Shown in pieces: positions 43,405 to 52,290 of a stretch of DNA of 64,000 bases. Under the pieces are notes generated by a model, which ran no database searches, was not told the origin of the DNA, and saw only the letters and a program-made list of their open reading frames with translations. Positions within the stretch are counted from its first letter, which is position 1; each line of letters opens with the position of its first letter. The stretch covers positions 3,224,001 through 3,288,000 of the forward strand of contig OY970371.1 in assembly GCA_963718695.1 (NCBI GenBank), in the 5' to 3' direction. Position numbers and translations under genes: made by a program. This DNA comes from Manganitrophus sp963718695. GTDB taxonomy: Bacteria; Nitrospirota; Nitrospiria; SBBL01; Manganitrophaceae.

Positions 43405-43688
43405 CAGGTGTATAAATATTAAAACCCAGTAACGCAGAATTTCTTTTACTCACCCATAAAAAAATTTTCGAACGAAGTGTAACAAAGATTACAAAAAAGG
43501 GAAGACAGCCGGGCTCGAGATTTTGATAGTTTGAGAAATGTTTGCTCGTTTCTGAGGAGAAGCCCTTGAGGGCGGGGGGATTTATTTTGTTGCAGAGTTC
43601 GAGCTTCCGACGAATCGATGGGAAAAGTTCTAATCAGCGGGCAGGGCCGCGATTTGGCGGCGCCGTTCTATTTTTGCCGGCCCTTGTA

Positions 43689-44240
43689 TTAGGGTTTGGA
43701 GATGAACGGATTGCCTTTGATATAAAACCGTAAAAGCCGCCTCGACCAGTGTCCGGCGTAATCGACGCCGATGCGAGGGCGCTTCGCGATGACCGGAGGC
43801 TTCTCCTCCGGTGCCGCCGCGACATAAAAATCGTCGCTCACCAAGTCATGCCCGTTGAGACGCCGATCAATCTGCATCGCGCGGCAGAGCAGGCCGGGGC
43901 CCTGGGTTCGGCCCTCGACGTTTTTCACCGGCGCGACGGCGCGTAATAATACGGCGGCGGCGTGGCCTTCGCGCTCGGTGACGACATTCATACAATAGTA
44001 GATTCCGTAGATCATGTAGACGTAAGCGTGCCCGGACGGGCCGAACATCACCTTCGTCCGCTCCGTCCGTCCCTTGGAGGAATGCGACGCGAGATCGTGC
44101 GGGCCCAGGTAGGCCTCGACCTCTACGATCCGTCCGATCCGCTCCGTGCCGTCCGATAGATGAATGAGGTATTTCCCAAGCAGATCTCTTGCGACGGCGA
44201 CGGTATCTCGATCATAAAAGGGGCGTGTCAATTTTTTCAT
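43689..44240 (-). CDS. DNA-3-methyladenine glycosylase (AAG/MPG family)
   Basis: 183 residues. Signature elements: LARPFYDRDTVAVARDLLGK-like start (RPFYDRDTVAVARDLLG), VEVEAYLGPHDLASHS with the catalytic Glu, MFGPSGHAYVYMIYGIYYCMN, and GPGLLCRAMQI. It removes alkylated purines from DNA by base excision. Stand-alone gene, no unusual feature. Confidence 0.94.
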   Translation of the reverse strand: MKKLTRPFYDRDTVAVARDLLGKYLIHLSDGTERIGRIVEVEAYLGPHDLASHSSKGRTERTKVMFGPSGHAYVYMIYGIYYCMNVVTEREGHAAAVLLRAVAPVKNVEGRTQGPGLLCRAMQIDRRLNGHDLVSDDFYVAAAPEEKPPVIAKRPRIGVDYAGHWSRRLLRFYIKGNPFISKP

Positions 44241-44315
44241 GGTCGCGAGGAGTACCTAAAAGGAGTTCTCTTGATTGCTTATCGGATGACGTCCGGGATG
44301 GGGCTCGTGTTCAGC

Positions 44316-44810
44316 TTAGAACCGATATCGGGCAACCAGCATCGGGCCGTCCGGACCGACGTTCAGGCCGAAATTGAAGGCCTGTTGCGTCTTTTCCTTT
44401 TTATCGTCGCTAAAGAAAGAGGTCGCTCCGACGCCCAAAGCGAACAGATGCCAGCCGATCATGTTGTGAACAAAAATCTGTGAGCGCGACAGATCCCGCC
44501 CGTCGGGCACGACCAGATTATAGACGCAGAGACCCGCAAAGAGAGAGGCCCCGGCGATGCCCCCTTTGGAGTCCCCGCTTTGGGCCGCCGTAAGCGGAAG
44601 AAGGACCAGTCCGGCCGCGCCGTAACCTCTCGGCGAGAGGGCCGCCAGGCCTGAATTCAGCGCAAAGAGACCTTCATAAACGCCGATCAGCACAGCGGCG
44701 TTGAGCGTCGGTTTTTTCGGCGAATCATCCTCCCCTTGAGCCTCGGCGCCGTTTGGAAAAAAGGCGAGGAGAGAGAGAAGAAGAATCACGACCGCATAGC
44801 ATTTCATCAT
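44316..44810 (-). CDS. Exported or membrane protein of unknown function
   Basis: 164 residues: signal peptide (cleavage near GAEAQ), then Gly/Ala/Leu-rich segments that look like membrane strands or helices (LNAAVLIGVYEGLFAL, GASLFAGLCVYNLVV, NMIGWHLFALGVGATSFF) and a terminal strand MLVARYRF ending in Phe, as outer-membrane proteins often do. No family recognised. Confidence 0.65.
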   Translation of the reverse strand: MMKCYAVVILLLSLLAFFPNGAEAQGEDDSPKKPTLNAAVLIGVYEGLFALNSGLAALSPRGYGAAGLVLLPLTAAQSGDSKGGIAGASLFAGLCVYNLVVPDGRDLSRSQIFVHNMIGWHLFALGVGATSFFSDDKKEKTQQAFNFGLNVGPDGPMLVARYRF

Positions 44811-44870
44811 CCTCGTTGCCCGTCCATTTGCCCGGAAGAGATCCCCCGCCCCATGGTCATGACGAGAGAA

Positions 44871-44890
44871 GGGTTCAACAGGTTGAACCC
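44871..44890. promoter_or_regulatory. 9-bp-arm palindrome
   Basis: GGGTTCAAC-AG-GTTGAACCC, perfect, 61 bp upstream of the exported-protein gene and 30 bp past the ankyrin-gene stop. Operator or compact hairpin. Confidence 0.4.
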
Positions 44891-44919
44891 CGACAGAAAC
44901 GGCCGGCCGGCGCGCCCGG

Positions 44920-45624
44920 TTAGGGGCGGGCGCCGGCGGCTTGAAGGAGTGCCTCGATTTTTTTGTAGCCGCGCTCTCTCGCGTGATAAAGCGGGGTGCG
45001 GCCTGCGCGGTCGGGGATGTTCACGTCCGCGCCATGCTGTATCAGCATTGCAACGATCTCCTGGTGCCGCGGACCGCCATCGGACAGAACGATCGCTTCC
45101 AACAGGGCGGTCCATCCCAAATTGTTGACGTGATTGATGTCGACATGGGTATGGGTCAGCAAATATTTCACCACCTCGACATGCCCCCGTTCCGCAGCGG
45201 GGATCAGCGCCGTCCCGCCGAAGCGGTTGGTCAGCTTGGGATCGGCGCCTGCTTCGACGGTAAGTTTTAGGATGTCGAGGAGGCCTTCGGCCCCCGCATA
45301 GAGGAAAGGATTGTTCTGCATGTTATCGCGAAGGTTGACGTCGGCGCCTGCATCGAGGAGGGCCGCCACCGTTTCAATGTGATTCCGATACGCGGCGGCC
45401 ATGACCGGGGTTCGTCCTCGTGCGCCTCGGCTGTTTACGTCGGCGCCTTGGCGCAGAAGCGCAATGACCCGGGACGTGTGGCCGTTTGAGGCGGCGGCGA
45501 TGAGCCGCTGATTCATCTCGTCCCCCCGGGCCGGATCCGCGGCATCTACGATAAAAACCGCGGCGAACACAAAAAGGACGATGAGACCTTTAACTAAAAT
45601 AGACCCCCCTTGCAAACCGGGCAA
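44920..45624 (-). CDS. Exported ankyrin-repeat protein
   Basis: About 234 residues; the start is uncertain (TTG 45624, or a nearer codon after AAGGGGGG). N-terminal hydrophobic signal (GLIVLFVFAAVFIVDAADPA), then about six ankyrin repeats with the pattern GxTPLxxAxxxGHxxxVxxLLxxGADVN, e.g. GRTPVMAAAYRNHIETVAALLDAG. Likely a periplasmic protein-protein adaptor. Lies 28 bp upstream of nothing coding on its 5' side except the convergent-free end of the DUF4157 gene, which is on the same strand. Confidence 0.82.
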   Translation of the reverse strand: MPGLQGGSILVKGLIVLFVFAAVFIVDAADPARGDEMNQRLIAAASNGHTSRVIALLRQGADVNSRGARGRTPVMAAAYRNHIETVAALLDAGADVNLRDNMQNNPFLYAGAEGLLDILKLTVEAGADPKLTNRFGGTALIPAAERGHVEVVKYLLTHTHVDINHVNNLGWTALLEAIVLSDGGPRHQEIVAMLIQHGADVNIPDRAGRTPLYHARERGYKKIEALLQAAGARP

Positions 45625-45652
45625 CTTTAAAAAACGAAATTATTTTATCATT

Positions 45653-47374
45653 TTATTTGAACAGGTCAATTGTCCCGGTAATCTGCACTCCCACCGGCAC
45701 GAAATCGAAACTTCGCGGTTCCACCGCGCCGGAGGCGCCCTTAAACGCAGGGGGCGCCAAGAATCCGGTCCCCACCTGGACCCAGACGTGGCCCCGTTTC
45801 GTCTCGATCGGAATCGCCGGCCCGAACAATTTCAGATTGGAATTCTTACTCGCCTCGATCGATCTCAACGGGCTTAAAATACACTGGTTCTTCGTGACCG
45901 GTGTCTTCGCGGTTTTTTCTTTGATCGACTTTTCCATCTCTTTGCCGCCGGAGGCACGGAGCCCTTCCCACCACCTGTCGCCTTCATCCGGCGGGCGAAG
46001 ATATCGCTTCACCTTCGCCATGATCACCTCGCGCACCTGTTTCACCCGCTCGTCTTTCGTCGTCAAACCGCGGAGAATGCTGATCTCCGCGCCGATGTCT
46101 TTGATGACCAGGGCCGCCAGCACCACCGCTTGCAGGTAATAAGGATTCGACTTGTAATCTTTCGCCATCCGCGCGTGGGCGTGCGGGGGCGATTTGGCGG
46201 TCTCTTTTCCGGCCTGCTGGCCATAAAAGGGAGCGGTCTCTTCGCTGCTGACCGATTCCAGGATTCTTAAAACGGAGGTATCCCCCGATCCCCCCCCGCC
46301 GGTCACCAGCTTTTTTCCGAACCGGAAGTCGCCGCTGATCAGCTCGACGAAGTTGGAGTGCGCGAAGAAATCTTCGATCGTATGGAACGCATTGCCGACA
46401 TGCTCGAACGCGGCCGGGTCGGGCAATGCGTCGGCAAACCGGACCAGCTCTTCATCGATATAGCTGATCGGACTTTTTTTGCCGAAGGCGCTTGGATTTT
46501 TCTTCGATTGCCACTTTTGCAATTGTTCATTCCACTGATAGTTGTCAAAATGCTCTTCGGCTTTGTAGCCGCCGTAGGCATTCGCATCGCATAACAGAAG
46601 CAGATTGGCGACGGCCCCCGTCTGGCTGTAATCCCGTTTGACGTTGCCGGCATGGATCTGCTTGATGTCGCCCGGCGTCAGCTTGGTCAGCTCCAACGCC
46701 GCTTCCTCGAGGATATGATGGTCGGTGTCTGAGAACCGGGAGATCCGATCGACCGGTTGCCCCTCCCCCTGTTGGACGACGTGCGCCAGCTCATGGGCCA
46801 GCAACCGCTTGCCGCTTTCCGTCTGAGGCGAATATCGATCGGCGGCGAAAACGATATCGCGACCGGCCGTGTAGGCCAGCGCCCGGATCGACTGTGAAGA
46901 AGCCGCCGCCCTGTGATCGGTGTGGACTCGGACCTGGCTGAAGTCATGGCCGAAGCGCGGCTCCATGAAGGCGCGCGTCGCCGGATCGAGCGGTTGACCG
47001 GAAGCGTGCAACACGTCATGGATGATCGGCGGGACTGCGGTGTGTCCTGGGTCGTCTGACTCGACACGCTTCGTCTGCAAACATGGGGGCTGAGACTTGG
47101 AGCCGGTTGCGCCGCAGGCGCAAGCACGCTGGATCTGCGACACGGGTGTCCGCATCACTTGCTCCGCGACGCGGTCGGCTTCCTGCTCGTGGCGGTCTCC
47201 GGGGGCGCTGATCGGGAGCTTGGCCTGCAGCCGCTGCACCGCTTGATTTCCGATGCTCCGCTGCAGATGAAGCGATGGGTGTTTTGGGTGACTTGCGGAA
47301 GAACTGGACCGTGCGACGTTGGGGGATGCTCGCGAGGAAGGTTGATGCTGTTTTTGCATAGAGCGCATCATCAT
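45653..47374 (-). CDS. DUF4157 (eCIS-core) and HET-C-like domain protein, candidate secreted effector
   Basis: 573 residues, no signal peptide. An N-terminal disordered Ser/Gln/His region precedes the DUF4157 domain: HEQEADRVAEQVM (62-74), GHDFSQVRVHTD and zinc-protease-like RLLAHELAHVVQQG (HELAH at 194-198). A C-terminal domain (about 220-500) has NAFHTIEDFFAHSNFVEL, the HET-C-like motif with conserved His/Asp. DUF4157 marks cargo of extracellular contractile injection systems and other polymorphic toxins; no injection-system genes are in the window. Proposed role: metallopeptidase-linked effector. The ankyrin gene follows on the same strand. Confidence 0.8.
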   Translation of the reverse strand: MMMRSMQKQHQPSSRASPNVARSSSSASHPKHPSLHLQRSIGNQAVQRLQAKLPISAPGDRHEQEADRVAEQVMRTPVSQIQRACACGATGSKSQPPCLQTKRVESDDPGHTAVPPIIHDVLHASGQPLDPATRAFMEPRFGHDFSQVRVHTDHRAAASSQSIRALAYTAGRDIVFAADRYSPQTESGKRLLAHELAHVVQQGEGQPVDRISRFSDTDHHILEEAALELTKLTPGDIKQIHAGNVKRDYSQTGAVANLLLLCDANAYGGYKAEEHFDNYQWNEQLQKWQSKKNPSAFGKKSPISYIDEELVRFADALPDPAAFEHVGNAFHTIEDFFAHSNFVELISGDFRFGKKLVTGGGGSGDTSVLRILESVSSEETAPFYGQQAGKETAKSPPHAHARMAKDYKSNPYYLQAVVLAALVIKDIGAEISILRGLTTKDERVKQVREVIMAKVKRYLRPPDEGDRWWEGLRASGGKEMEKSIKEKTAKTPVTKNQCILSPLRSIEASKNSNLKLFGPAIPIETKRGHVWVQVGTGFLAPPAFKGASGAVEPRSFDFVPVGVQITGTIDLFK

Positions 47375-47431
47375 TCTGCTTCTGTCAAAACGTCGTATCC
47401 GACACCCACAAACCCGGACCAGGAACTCCCT

Positions 47432-48145
47432 TTAGAGGGGACCCGGCGGCGCGACTTCATTCTCAGCGCGAAAGCACTGATCACCCGCGCACCAGCCGAG
47501 AAAGAGCGGCATTCCTTCGAACGTCCCCGCCTCGATGATCTTACCGATTTGGGGCGCTGCGTTGAACAGACCCGCAAAGGCTTCGAAATCAGAGAACCCT
47601 TTGTTCGTGGGGCTAAAAGAGTGAACCAGCATCACGGCGGCCTTGGCGTCAAACTGCCGGGCGACGATCAGGGCCGATGCGGTCCTGTGCAAAAATTGGT
47701 ATCGGATGGTTTGAGGAATGGAGGGGGGGAGTTCTAAATACTGAAGCAGAGAGACATGGCGCTCATTAAATCCGTCGGAGGGTTCGATCTTCTTTTCTCT
47801 GAGCGTGGGGCCGAATGTTTCATCGACCTTTCCCTCCACGACGATCGCGACCACCCCTTCCTTTCCGCGCGCCAGAGCGAGGACATCGGTCTGCGCCGAT
47901 CGAAGGCCGCCGGGAAGCGGAACCTGAAATTCAGGAAGGGCCAGCAGCGGATCGAGCTCCGTCAGAAGCGGCGAACCGGAGGTTTCGAACGCGGCTTTGA
48001 TCTCCGGCGGAAAGCCGGTCGCTGCGGCCGCCTCCCAGGATCGGGCCAGCGTCATCGCAGAATGGCCATCTTTCCAGTGAAGGTTCGGCTTCGCTAACAA
48101 ACGTTGCCAGTCCTGGAAGGACTGTGTTGGAATGAAAATCTTCAT
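47432..48145 (-). CDS. PD-(D/E)XK-like protein of unknown function
   Basis: 237 residues. A strand pair QTDVLALARG...VVAIVVEGKVDE gives Asp87, Glu104 and Lys106, the D-(x)n-ExK pattern of PD-(D/E)XK nucleases. The rest is alpha/beta with no known subfamily recognised. It sits 57 bp upstream of the DUF4157/HET-C gene on the same strand and is likely co-transcribed. Could be a nuclease, or an accessory or immunity partner of the effector; both are inference. Confidence 0.6.
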   Translation of the reverse strand: MKIFIPTQSFQDWQRLLAKPNLHWKDGHSAMTLARSWEAAAATGFPPEIKAAFETSGSPLLTELDPLLALPEFQVPLPGGLRSAQTDVLALARGKEGVVAIVVEGKVDETFGPTLREKKIEPSDGFNERHVSLLQYLELPPSIPQTIRYQFLHRTASALIVARQFDAKAAVMLVHSFSPTNKGFSDFEAFAGLFNAAPQIGKIIEAGTFEGMPLFLGWCAGDQCFRAENEVAPPGPL

Positions 48146-48774
48146 ATATCGAGGAACTCCCGTGAAAAAGGTCTGAGGTCTAATGATCTAGGCCGAGACA
48201 TCATGTCAGGATGGCAAACTTAAAACCATCCTCACAGACCGATCAGCCGGAAAGAAATTCTACTTTGTTCTTTATTAGGCCCGTTTTGCGAAGCAAGGTC
48301 AAGAATTAAGTATGGTGTCCCTGGAATTCCTTATGCATGCTTCTCATGAGTGACTCGCTCTAATTTGAGAGCGGGTATCACTCACTTAATAATAGGCAGA
48401 AATATTTCCGCTTTATTTTACGTAATTTCTGTCTCTCTGTTAGAACTTATTCCAGAATCCTAAAATAGGAATGGCCGAGAACGTGCCCTGGAGATCGCCG
48501 GAAAATTTTGTGTTTTAAATTCTGGACAGATTCGGTATATCACACGGAGAACATTAAAAGCAACGCCGCAGGGGCAAACCCAGTCTACCGGCTCAATAGG
48601 AAGAAATAGAGTTTAAATTTTTGGAGGGTACCGCGCGAGATAATATTCTTGCTTAAGAGGTATTCAATAAATGTGTCAGAGCAGAGGGGCAGACAGGCGC
48701 CTGCCCCTCCACGGTCGCATTTTGCACTTAATTTGCAGAAAGTTTCTCTTATAGGATGCTTTTAAAATCTATTC
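48146..48774. other. AT-richer intergenic region
   Basis: About 630 bp with clearly lower GC than its surroundings. No gene with a ribosome site and no known RNA recognised. A repeat-type hairpin is at 48684-48709. Composition suggests acquired or non-coding DNA upstream of the effector locus. Confidence 0.4.
48684..48709. repeat. GGGGCAG-type hairpin repeat
   Basis: GAGGGGCAG and CTGCCCCTC, nine perfect pairs with an 8-base loop. Similar in core to the hairpins at 56881-56929. Confidence 0.5.
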
Positions 48775-48933
48775 TTAATTGGTCGCATCCTTCACTTCTT
48801 CCTTCGTCTCCTCGACGCCTTTATCGACCTTCTCCCCCGCGCGCTCCATCGGCCCTTCGGGTTCACAGGCGGCAAGCGACGCCACAACGGAGAGCATGAT
48901 CGTGGCTAAAAGCATTTTTTTGAGAAATAACAT
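48775..48933 (-). CDS. Small lipoprotein (52 residues)
   Basis: ATG 48933 behind GGGAGGT. Basic N-terminus, hydrophobic core and lipobox SLAAC, then a short charged helix (EKVDKGVEETKEEVKDA). Size and layout resemble entericidin-like or other tiny envelope lipoproteins. No relatives recognised by name. The ribosome site and clean lipobox make it credible despite its length. Confidence 0.7.
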   Translation of the reverse strand: MLFLKKMLLATIMLSVVASLAACEPEGPMERAGEKVDKGVEETKEEVKDATN

Positions 48934-49052
48934 AAGTCTTACCTCCCTGAGTATTTAGAATCGGCTTCAGGGAGAGACTTATGCAAAACTCGTACACGAA
49001 TTACAAATAAGGTATCGCAGAGCACTTTTGGGATGACGAGAACCTTGCTGCC

Positions 49053-49334
49053 TCAGTCGAAATCAAATAGGTCGCCGAGGAACCCGCGCTTTTTCTTTTT
49101 CCAGCGGTGGTCGTCATCGTAATCCCGGCGCTCGCGGTAAGCTCCTGTGCCGGGATCGCGGGGCGGGGATGCCTCCCTTTCCGGCGTTCCCGTGGCCGCC
49201 GCCGCACGTTCGATCAATTTGTCGAGCTCGCCGCGATCCAGCCAGATGCCGCGGCATTGCGGGCAGTAGTCGACCTCGATCCCTTGTCGATCCGCCATAA
49301 CGAGCGTTACCGTCTTACAAACCGGACAGTTCAT
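49053..49334 (-). CDS. zf-TFIIB-type zinc-ribbon protein
   Basis: 93 residues. Zinc ribbon MNCPVCKTV...YCPQCRGIWLDRGEL with two CxxC knuckles, the zf-TFIIB family signature. Followed by an Ala/Pro/Arg linker and a C-terminal KKKKRGFLGDLFDFD motif. Family role unknown, likely nucleic-acid or protein binding. Confidence 0.85.
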   Translation of the reverse strand: MNCPVCKTVTLVMADRQGIEVDYCPQCRGIWLDRGELDKLIERAAAATGTPEREASPPRDPGTGAYRERRDYDDDHRWKKKKRGFLGDLFDFD

Positions 49335-49611
49335 CAGCCCTCCTCTCTAAAAATGGTCACTGATCCTTCACTTTCACAAAATAATCTCGTTTCATTGAAA
49401 TATCACAAGATCAGATCAAAATCAACGTAGCAAAGGAAAATCGGGGGCGGGGGCTGGAAATTTGAAAATTTTCGCTGGAAACGCTTCGTTCAGAGAACGA
49501 GCAGATCGTTTTCGATCCGGATCGTCCCGGAGAATCGGGAAGCGCTCAATGAACAAGCGATGATGTACCGGCCCGGAAGAGCGTGTTCACCCGCTTATCC
49601 TGGCGGGGATC

Positions 49612-51207
49612 TTACCGCCAATCTCTGTCTCGATCATTTCGATCGGAGTCCCTGCCGTCTCGGTCAGAGTCTCGATCATCCCGATCGGAGCTTCGCTCGC
49701 GCACCGGCACGAATGCGTTCCTGAACACAAAATCGGCAATGCGCCGGCCCTGGACGATTCCTTCGGAGAGGTCGAACGCCCAGTGGATCCCGAGGTAAAC
49801 TCGGCTCTGCGCATTCTCTCCCTCCGCCTCGGAGAGGGTCCAGAAGCGGCGCGGGATGAGCGGGCGCACGCTTCCGTCATTGTCCCGTGTCTCACCGTTA
49901 TACTCGTCAGAGACGAAAGTAAATGCGATGTTGTCTGTCCGATAAAAGTTGCGCAGCATTTGAAAGAGCGCTCCTCCAAACCCCGCATGTCCGGAAGGAT
50001 AAGCCGGAAAAGGGGGGGTAAAATCGGGCGCGGCGAGCGGGGTGAAGGCCGGATCGCCCGACGTGGCGGGGTTGCCGTCCCCCGCGCCGGTCGGACCGGT
50101 CCCTGCATCGGCCTCGCGGATGCCGGTGACCGGCCGCCAAAATTGATAAAAGTATTTCGATTCCCAAATTGCGATCCCGCCGTCGGCCATCGCCACGTTC
50201 ACCAGGGCGAGAAGCCGCGCCAGCTCGATCGTATCGGAGCCTCTCTGCTCGGCGATTTCCACCGTGATCTGATTATACAGCCGCGGCGGGGCACAGAGGC
50301 TGGGGGTGCCGTCATAGGCCCAGTAGATCCCTGCAATCGTCTGATCCTGATTTCGGATGGTCGGCGTAACAACACCGTCCCCTCCCAGCTGTTTAACCTC
50401 ATTGAATGCGGCCGCATACGCCGGGCTTTCCAAGGCGGGGGGCGGCGGCACCCGAAACTGCTCACTCGACCGGAGAACAAAGGGCCGGACCCCGCCCCAG
50501 AAAGCACCCAACGCGAGATCATTGCGGCTGATCGGATCCTGGCGCCACTTCCCCCGCGCATCACTCGGGAAGAATTCAATGCCGATGCGCGGCTCCTCAT
50601 GCTGGGAGCCGTCGTTAGCCCGGAGGGCCAGGATCGCCTCGGCCGCCCTCCGGCCCAGCGCCACGCCGTTTGCCTTTGCATGTCCGTCCTGAATCCGGCT
50701 GAAGTCTTCTGCGAGCACCGTGTCGAGCCGCTCGGTCTGGGCGGGAAAAAGTGCCACCAGGGTGTCGTGCGCCGCCTGCGCGATGGCGGCATCAATCGAC
50801 GTATTTGAGAAGACCCGGGAGAGGCCGGTGTAGCTCCGGTAGCCCCCGATGACCGCATTGACCGCATCGAACATGGCAATATGGACAATGGCCATCGCCC
50901 GGCTCGCCCTTCCCGGACCGAGTTGCTCCCCGAAGACCCGCCCTTCGCCGGGGACCCCCGGCGTGTGATCAATCCCGCTGGTATCGATGGCGACTTGGTT
51001 CCAGAAACGAAGCCGGCGGATGGTGTCATCGCCCGGCCGCGGCGCCTGGCGCCGCGGCGCTTCTTGCAGCGGCGCGACCCCTTCGAACTCCGGTCCAAAC
51101 GTATCACGACCCTCGCGGAACCCCTCCGCCTTGGCCGGGACCGTCACGATAAGAAAAAAAAATGCCAGCATGAGAACAGCCATCCTCCGGTTTTGCTTTA
51201 CAAGCAT
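49612..51207 (-). CDS. Vanadium-dependent haloperoxidase-family (PAP2-fold) exported protein
   Basis: 531 residues from ATG 51207 (GAAGGAG upstream). Signal peptide (FFFLIVTVPAKAEG). Haloperoxidase/PAP2 core: FYQFWRPVTGIR, FPAYPSGHAGFGGALF with the catalytic His, and SRVYLGIHWAFDLSEG with Arg and vanadate-binding His. It may use peroxide to oxidise halide, or act as a phosphatase. The last 25 residues are nearly all Asp, Arg and Ser (DRDDRDSDRDGRD), encoded by DNA repeats at about 49612-49690; such a charged tail is unusual for the family. Confidence 0.88.
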   Translation of the reverse strand: MLVKQNRRMAVLMLAFFFLIVTVPAKAEGFREGRDTFGPEFEGVAPLQEAPRRQAPRPGDDTIRRLRFWNQVAIDTSGIDHTPGVPGEGRVFGEQLGPGRASRAMAIVHIAMFDAVNAVIGGYRSYTGLSRVFSNTSIDAAIAQAAHDTLVALFPAQTERLDTVLAEDFSRIQDGHAKANGVALGRRAAEAILALRANDGSQHEEPRIGIEFFPSDARGKWRQDPISRNDLALGAFWGGVRPFVLRSSEQFRVPPPPALESPAYAAAFNEVKQLGGDGVVTPTIRNQDQTIAGIYWAYDGTPSLCAPPRLYNQITVEIAEQRGSDTIELARLLALVNVAMADGGIAIWESKYFYQFWRPVTGIREADAGTGPTGAGDGNPATSGDPAFTPLAAPDFTPPFPAYPSGHAGFGGALFQMLRNFYRTDNIAFTFVSDEYNGETRDNDGSVRPLIPRRFWTLSEAEGENAQSRVYLGIHWAFDLSEGIVQGRRIADFVFRNAFVPVRERSSDRDDRDSDRDGRDSDRNDRDRDWR

Positions 51208-51511
51208 CTCTCTTTCTCCTTCTTTATTGTTACCTACGCGCGTTCCAGGATGAACGGATGCAATGCGCAGACCCGGCAACAACACTTACCTCGGAACAGG
51301 GAGAGTCTCTCCTAGAGAAAACATTGCGACCTCTTTACTCAGGTGCAAACATTCAAACCGGGCAGACGATTACTTTCTTTTCATCTTTTCTGCAATCGAA
51401 GAGAAAAATCTTAACTTGATGCAAGGGAGAATAATCGGTGCTGTGCGCATATGTAATATTTCAAATCAAGACAGAGGGTTACGGCGATTCGCCGAGTCGC
51501 CATGATACGGG

Positions 51512-51560
51512 GACGGCCGCTTCCCCTCCGGACGATTCTTCATCGGGTAAAGCGGCCGTC
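51512..51560 (-). terminator. Inverted repeat after the 51574-52065 gene
   Basis: GACGGCCGCTT and AAGCGGCCGTC, 11 perfect pairs, 27-base loop, 14 bp downstream of the stop in the minus direction. No U-tract. Confidence 0.4.
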
Positions 51561-51573
51561 ATCGGGATATCGT

Positions 51574-52065
51574 TTACTTTGCTCGCTTAGGCAGGTCCCT
51601 GAGCGTCGGCAGCGGCACAATTCTCTTCCGAATCGGAGCCAAGTGATCGGCGAGCATTTCGGAGATCCGCTCCGGCGACTCGCTCGGTCCCTCTCCGATC
51701 TGCTCGACCGACGTGCCCAAACCGACCCGACGCAGATAGCCGCTCGTCGCGCCGGCATCACGGAATTCATATAAAAGATGAATCGGCCTCTCGCTGCGGA
51801 GAATGTCATAATAATAAGAAAATTCCGCCAGCGGGAACCACCCCGCCACGGACATCCCTGCGAAACCGCCATCCGTGAGGTATCCGGCAACGGGGGAAGA
51901 CCAGATCCCGTCGAAAGCGGCGGTAAAAGCAAACACCGCACGGTGCTGGATTCCGTGATGCAGGACAGGACCGGTCATCTCCAAAACCCGGCTGGGCCGC
52001 GTCTCTCCTGGGAATCGCTCAAGATAAGAGGACACTTTATAGGTTTCGATTTCAAACGTCGGCAT
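51574..52065 (-). CDS. Hypothetical protein
   Basis: 163 residues from ATG 52065 (GAAGGAG upstream). Mixed alpha/beta, no signal or transmembrane helix. Segments VLHHGIQHRAVFAFTAAFDGIWSS and FSYYYDILRSERPIHLLYEF look like a compact enzyme-like domain, but I do not recognise the family. Flanked by hairpin palindromes on both sides, so it is probably monocistronic. Confidence 0.65.
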   Translation of the reverse strand: MPTFEIETYKVSSYLERFPGETRPSRVLEMTGPVLHHGIQHRAVFAFTAAFDGIWSSPVAGYLTDGGFAGMSVAGWFPLAEFSYYYDILRSERPIHLLYEFRDAGATSGYLRRVGLGTSVEQIGEGPSESPERISEMLADHLAPIRKRIVPLPTLRDLPKRAK

Positions 52066-52117
52066 ATTCGTCTCCTTCACTTTCGACTGTTGAGCCAGTC
52101 GCTGTAAGCTTCCTCCG

Positions 52118-52139
52118 GGAGAGATCCATGGATCTCTCC
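52118..52139. promoter_or_regulatory. 22-bp perfect palindrome
   Basis: GGAGAGATCCA followed by its exact reverse complement, centred on CATG/ATGGAT. Lies 53 bp upstream of the hypothetical gene at 51574-52065. Operator or terminator of the upstream cupin operon. Confidence 0.5.
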
Positions 52140-52290
52140 TCGTTCGATTGTAGTGGAGATGGCGATCGGAAGGGAAGAGATCAGGAATTCTTGGAAAGAT
52201 TTCGGCTTAATCCTGTTTAAATGAGATATCGCATCGGGGAAAGACAATCGATAAGTACATACGACGCGGAAAAAGATATTCCCAAAAGAG

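Noticed and set aside
45653..48145. Complete extracellular contractile injection system
   Set aside because: Only an effector-like gene is present; no sheath, tube, baseplate or ATPase genes.
48540..48620. Possible cobalamin or cyclic-dinucleotide riboswitch in the AT-rich gap
   Set aside because: Some motif-like words (GGGGCAAACCC, CCGGCT) but no conserved core and no suitable downstream gene.
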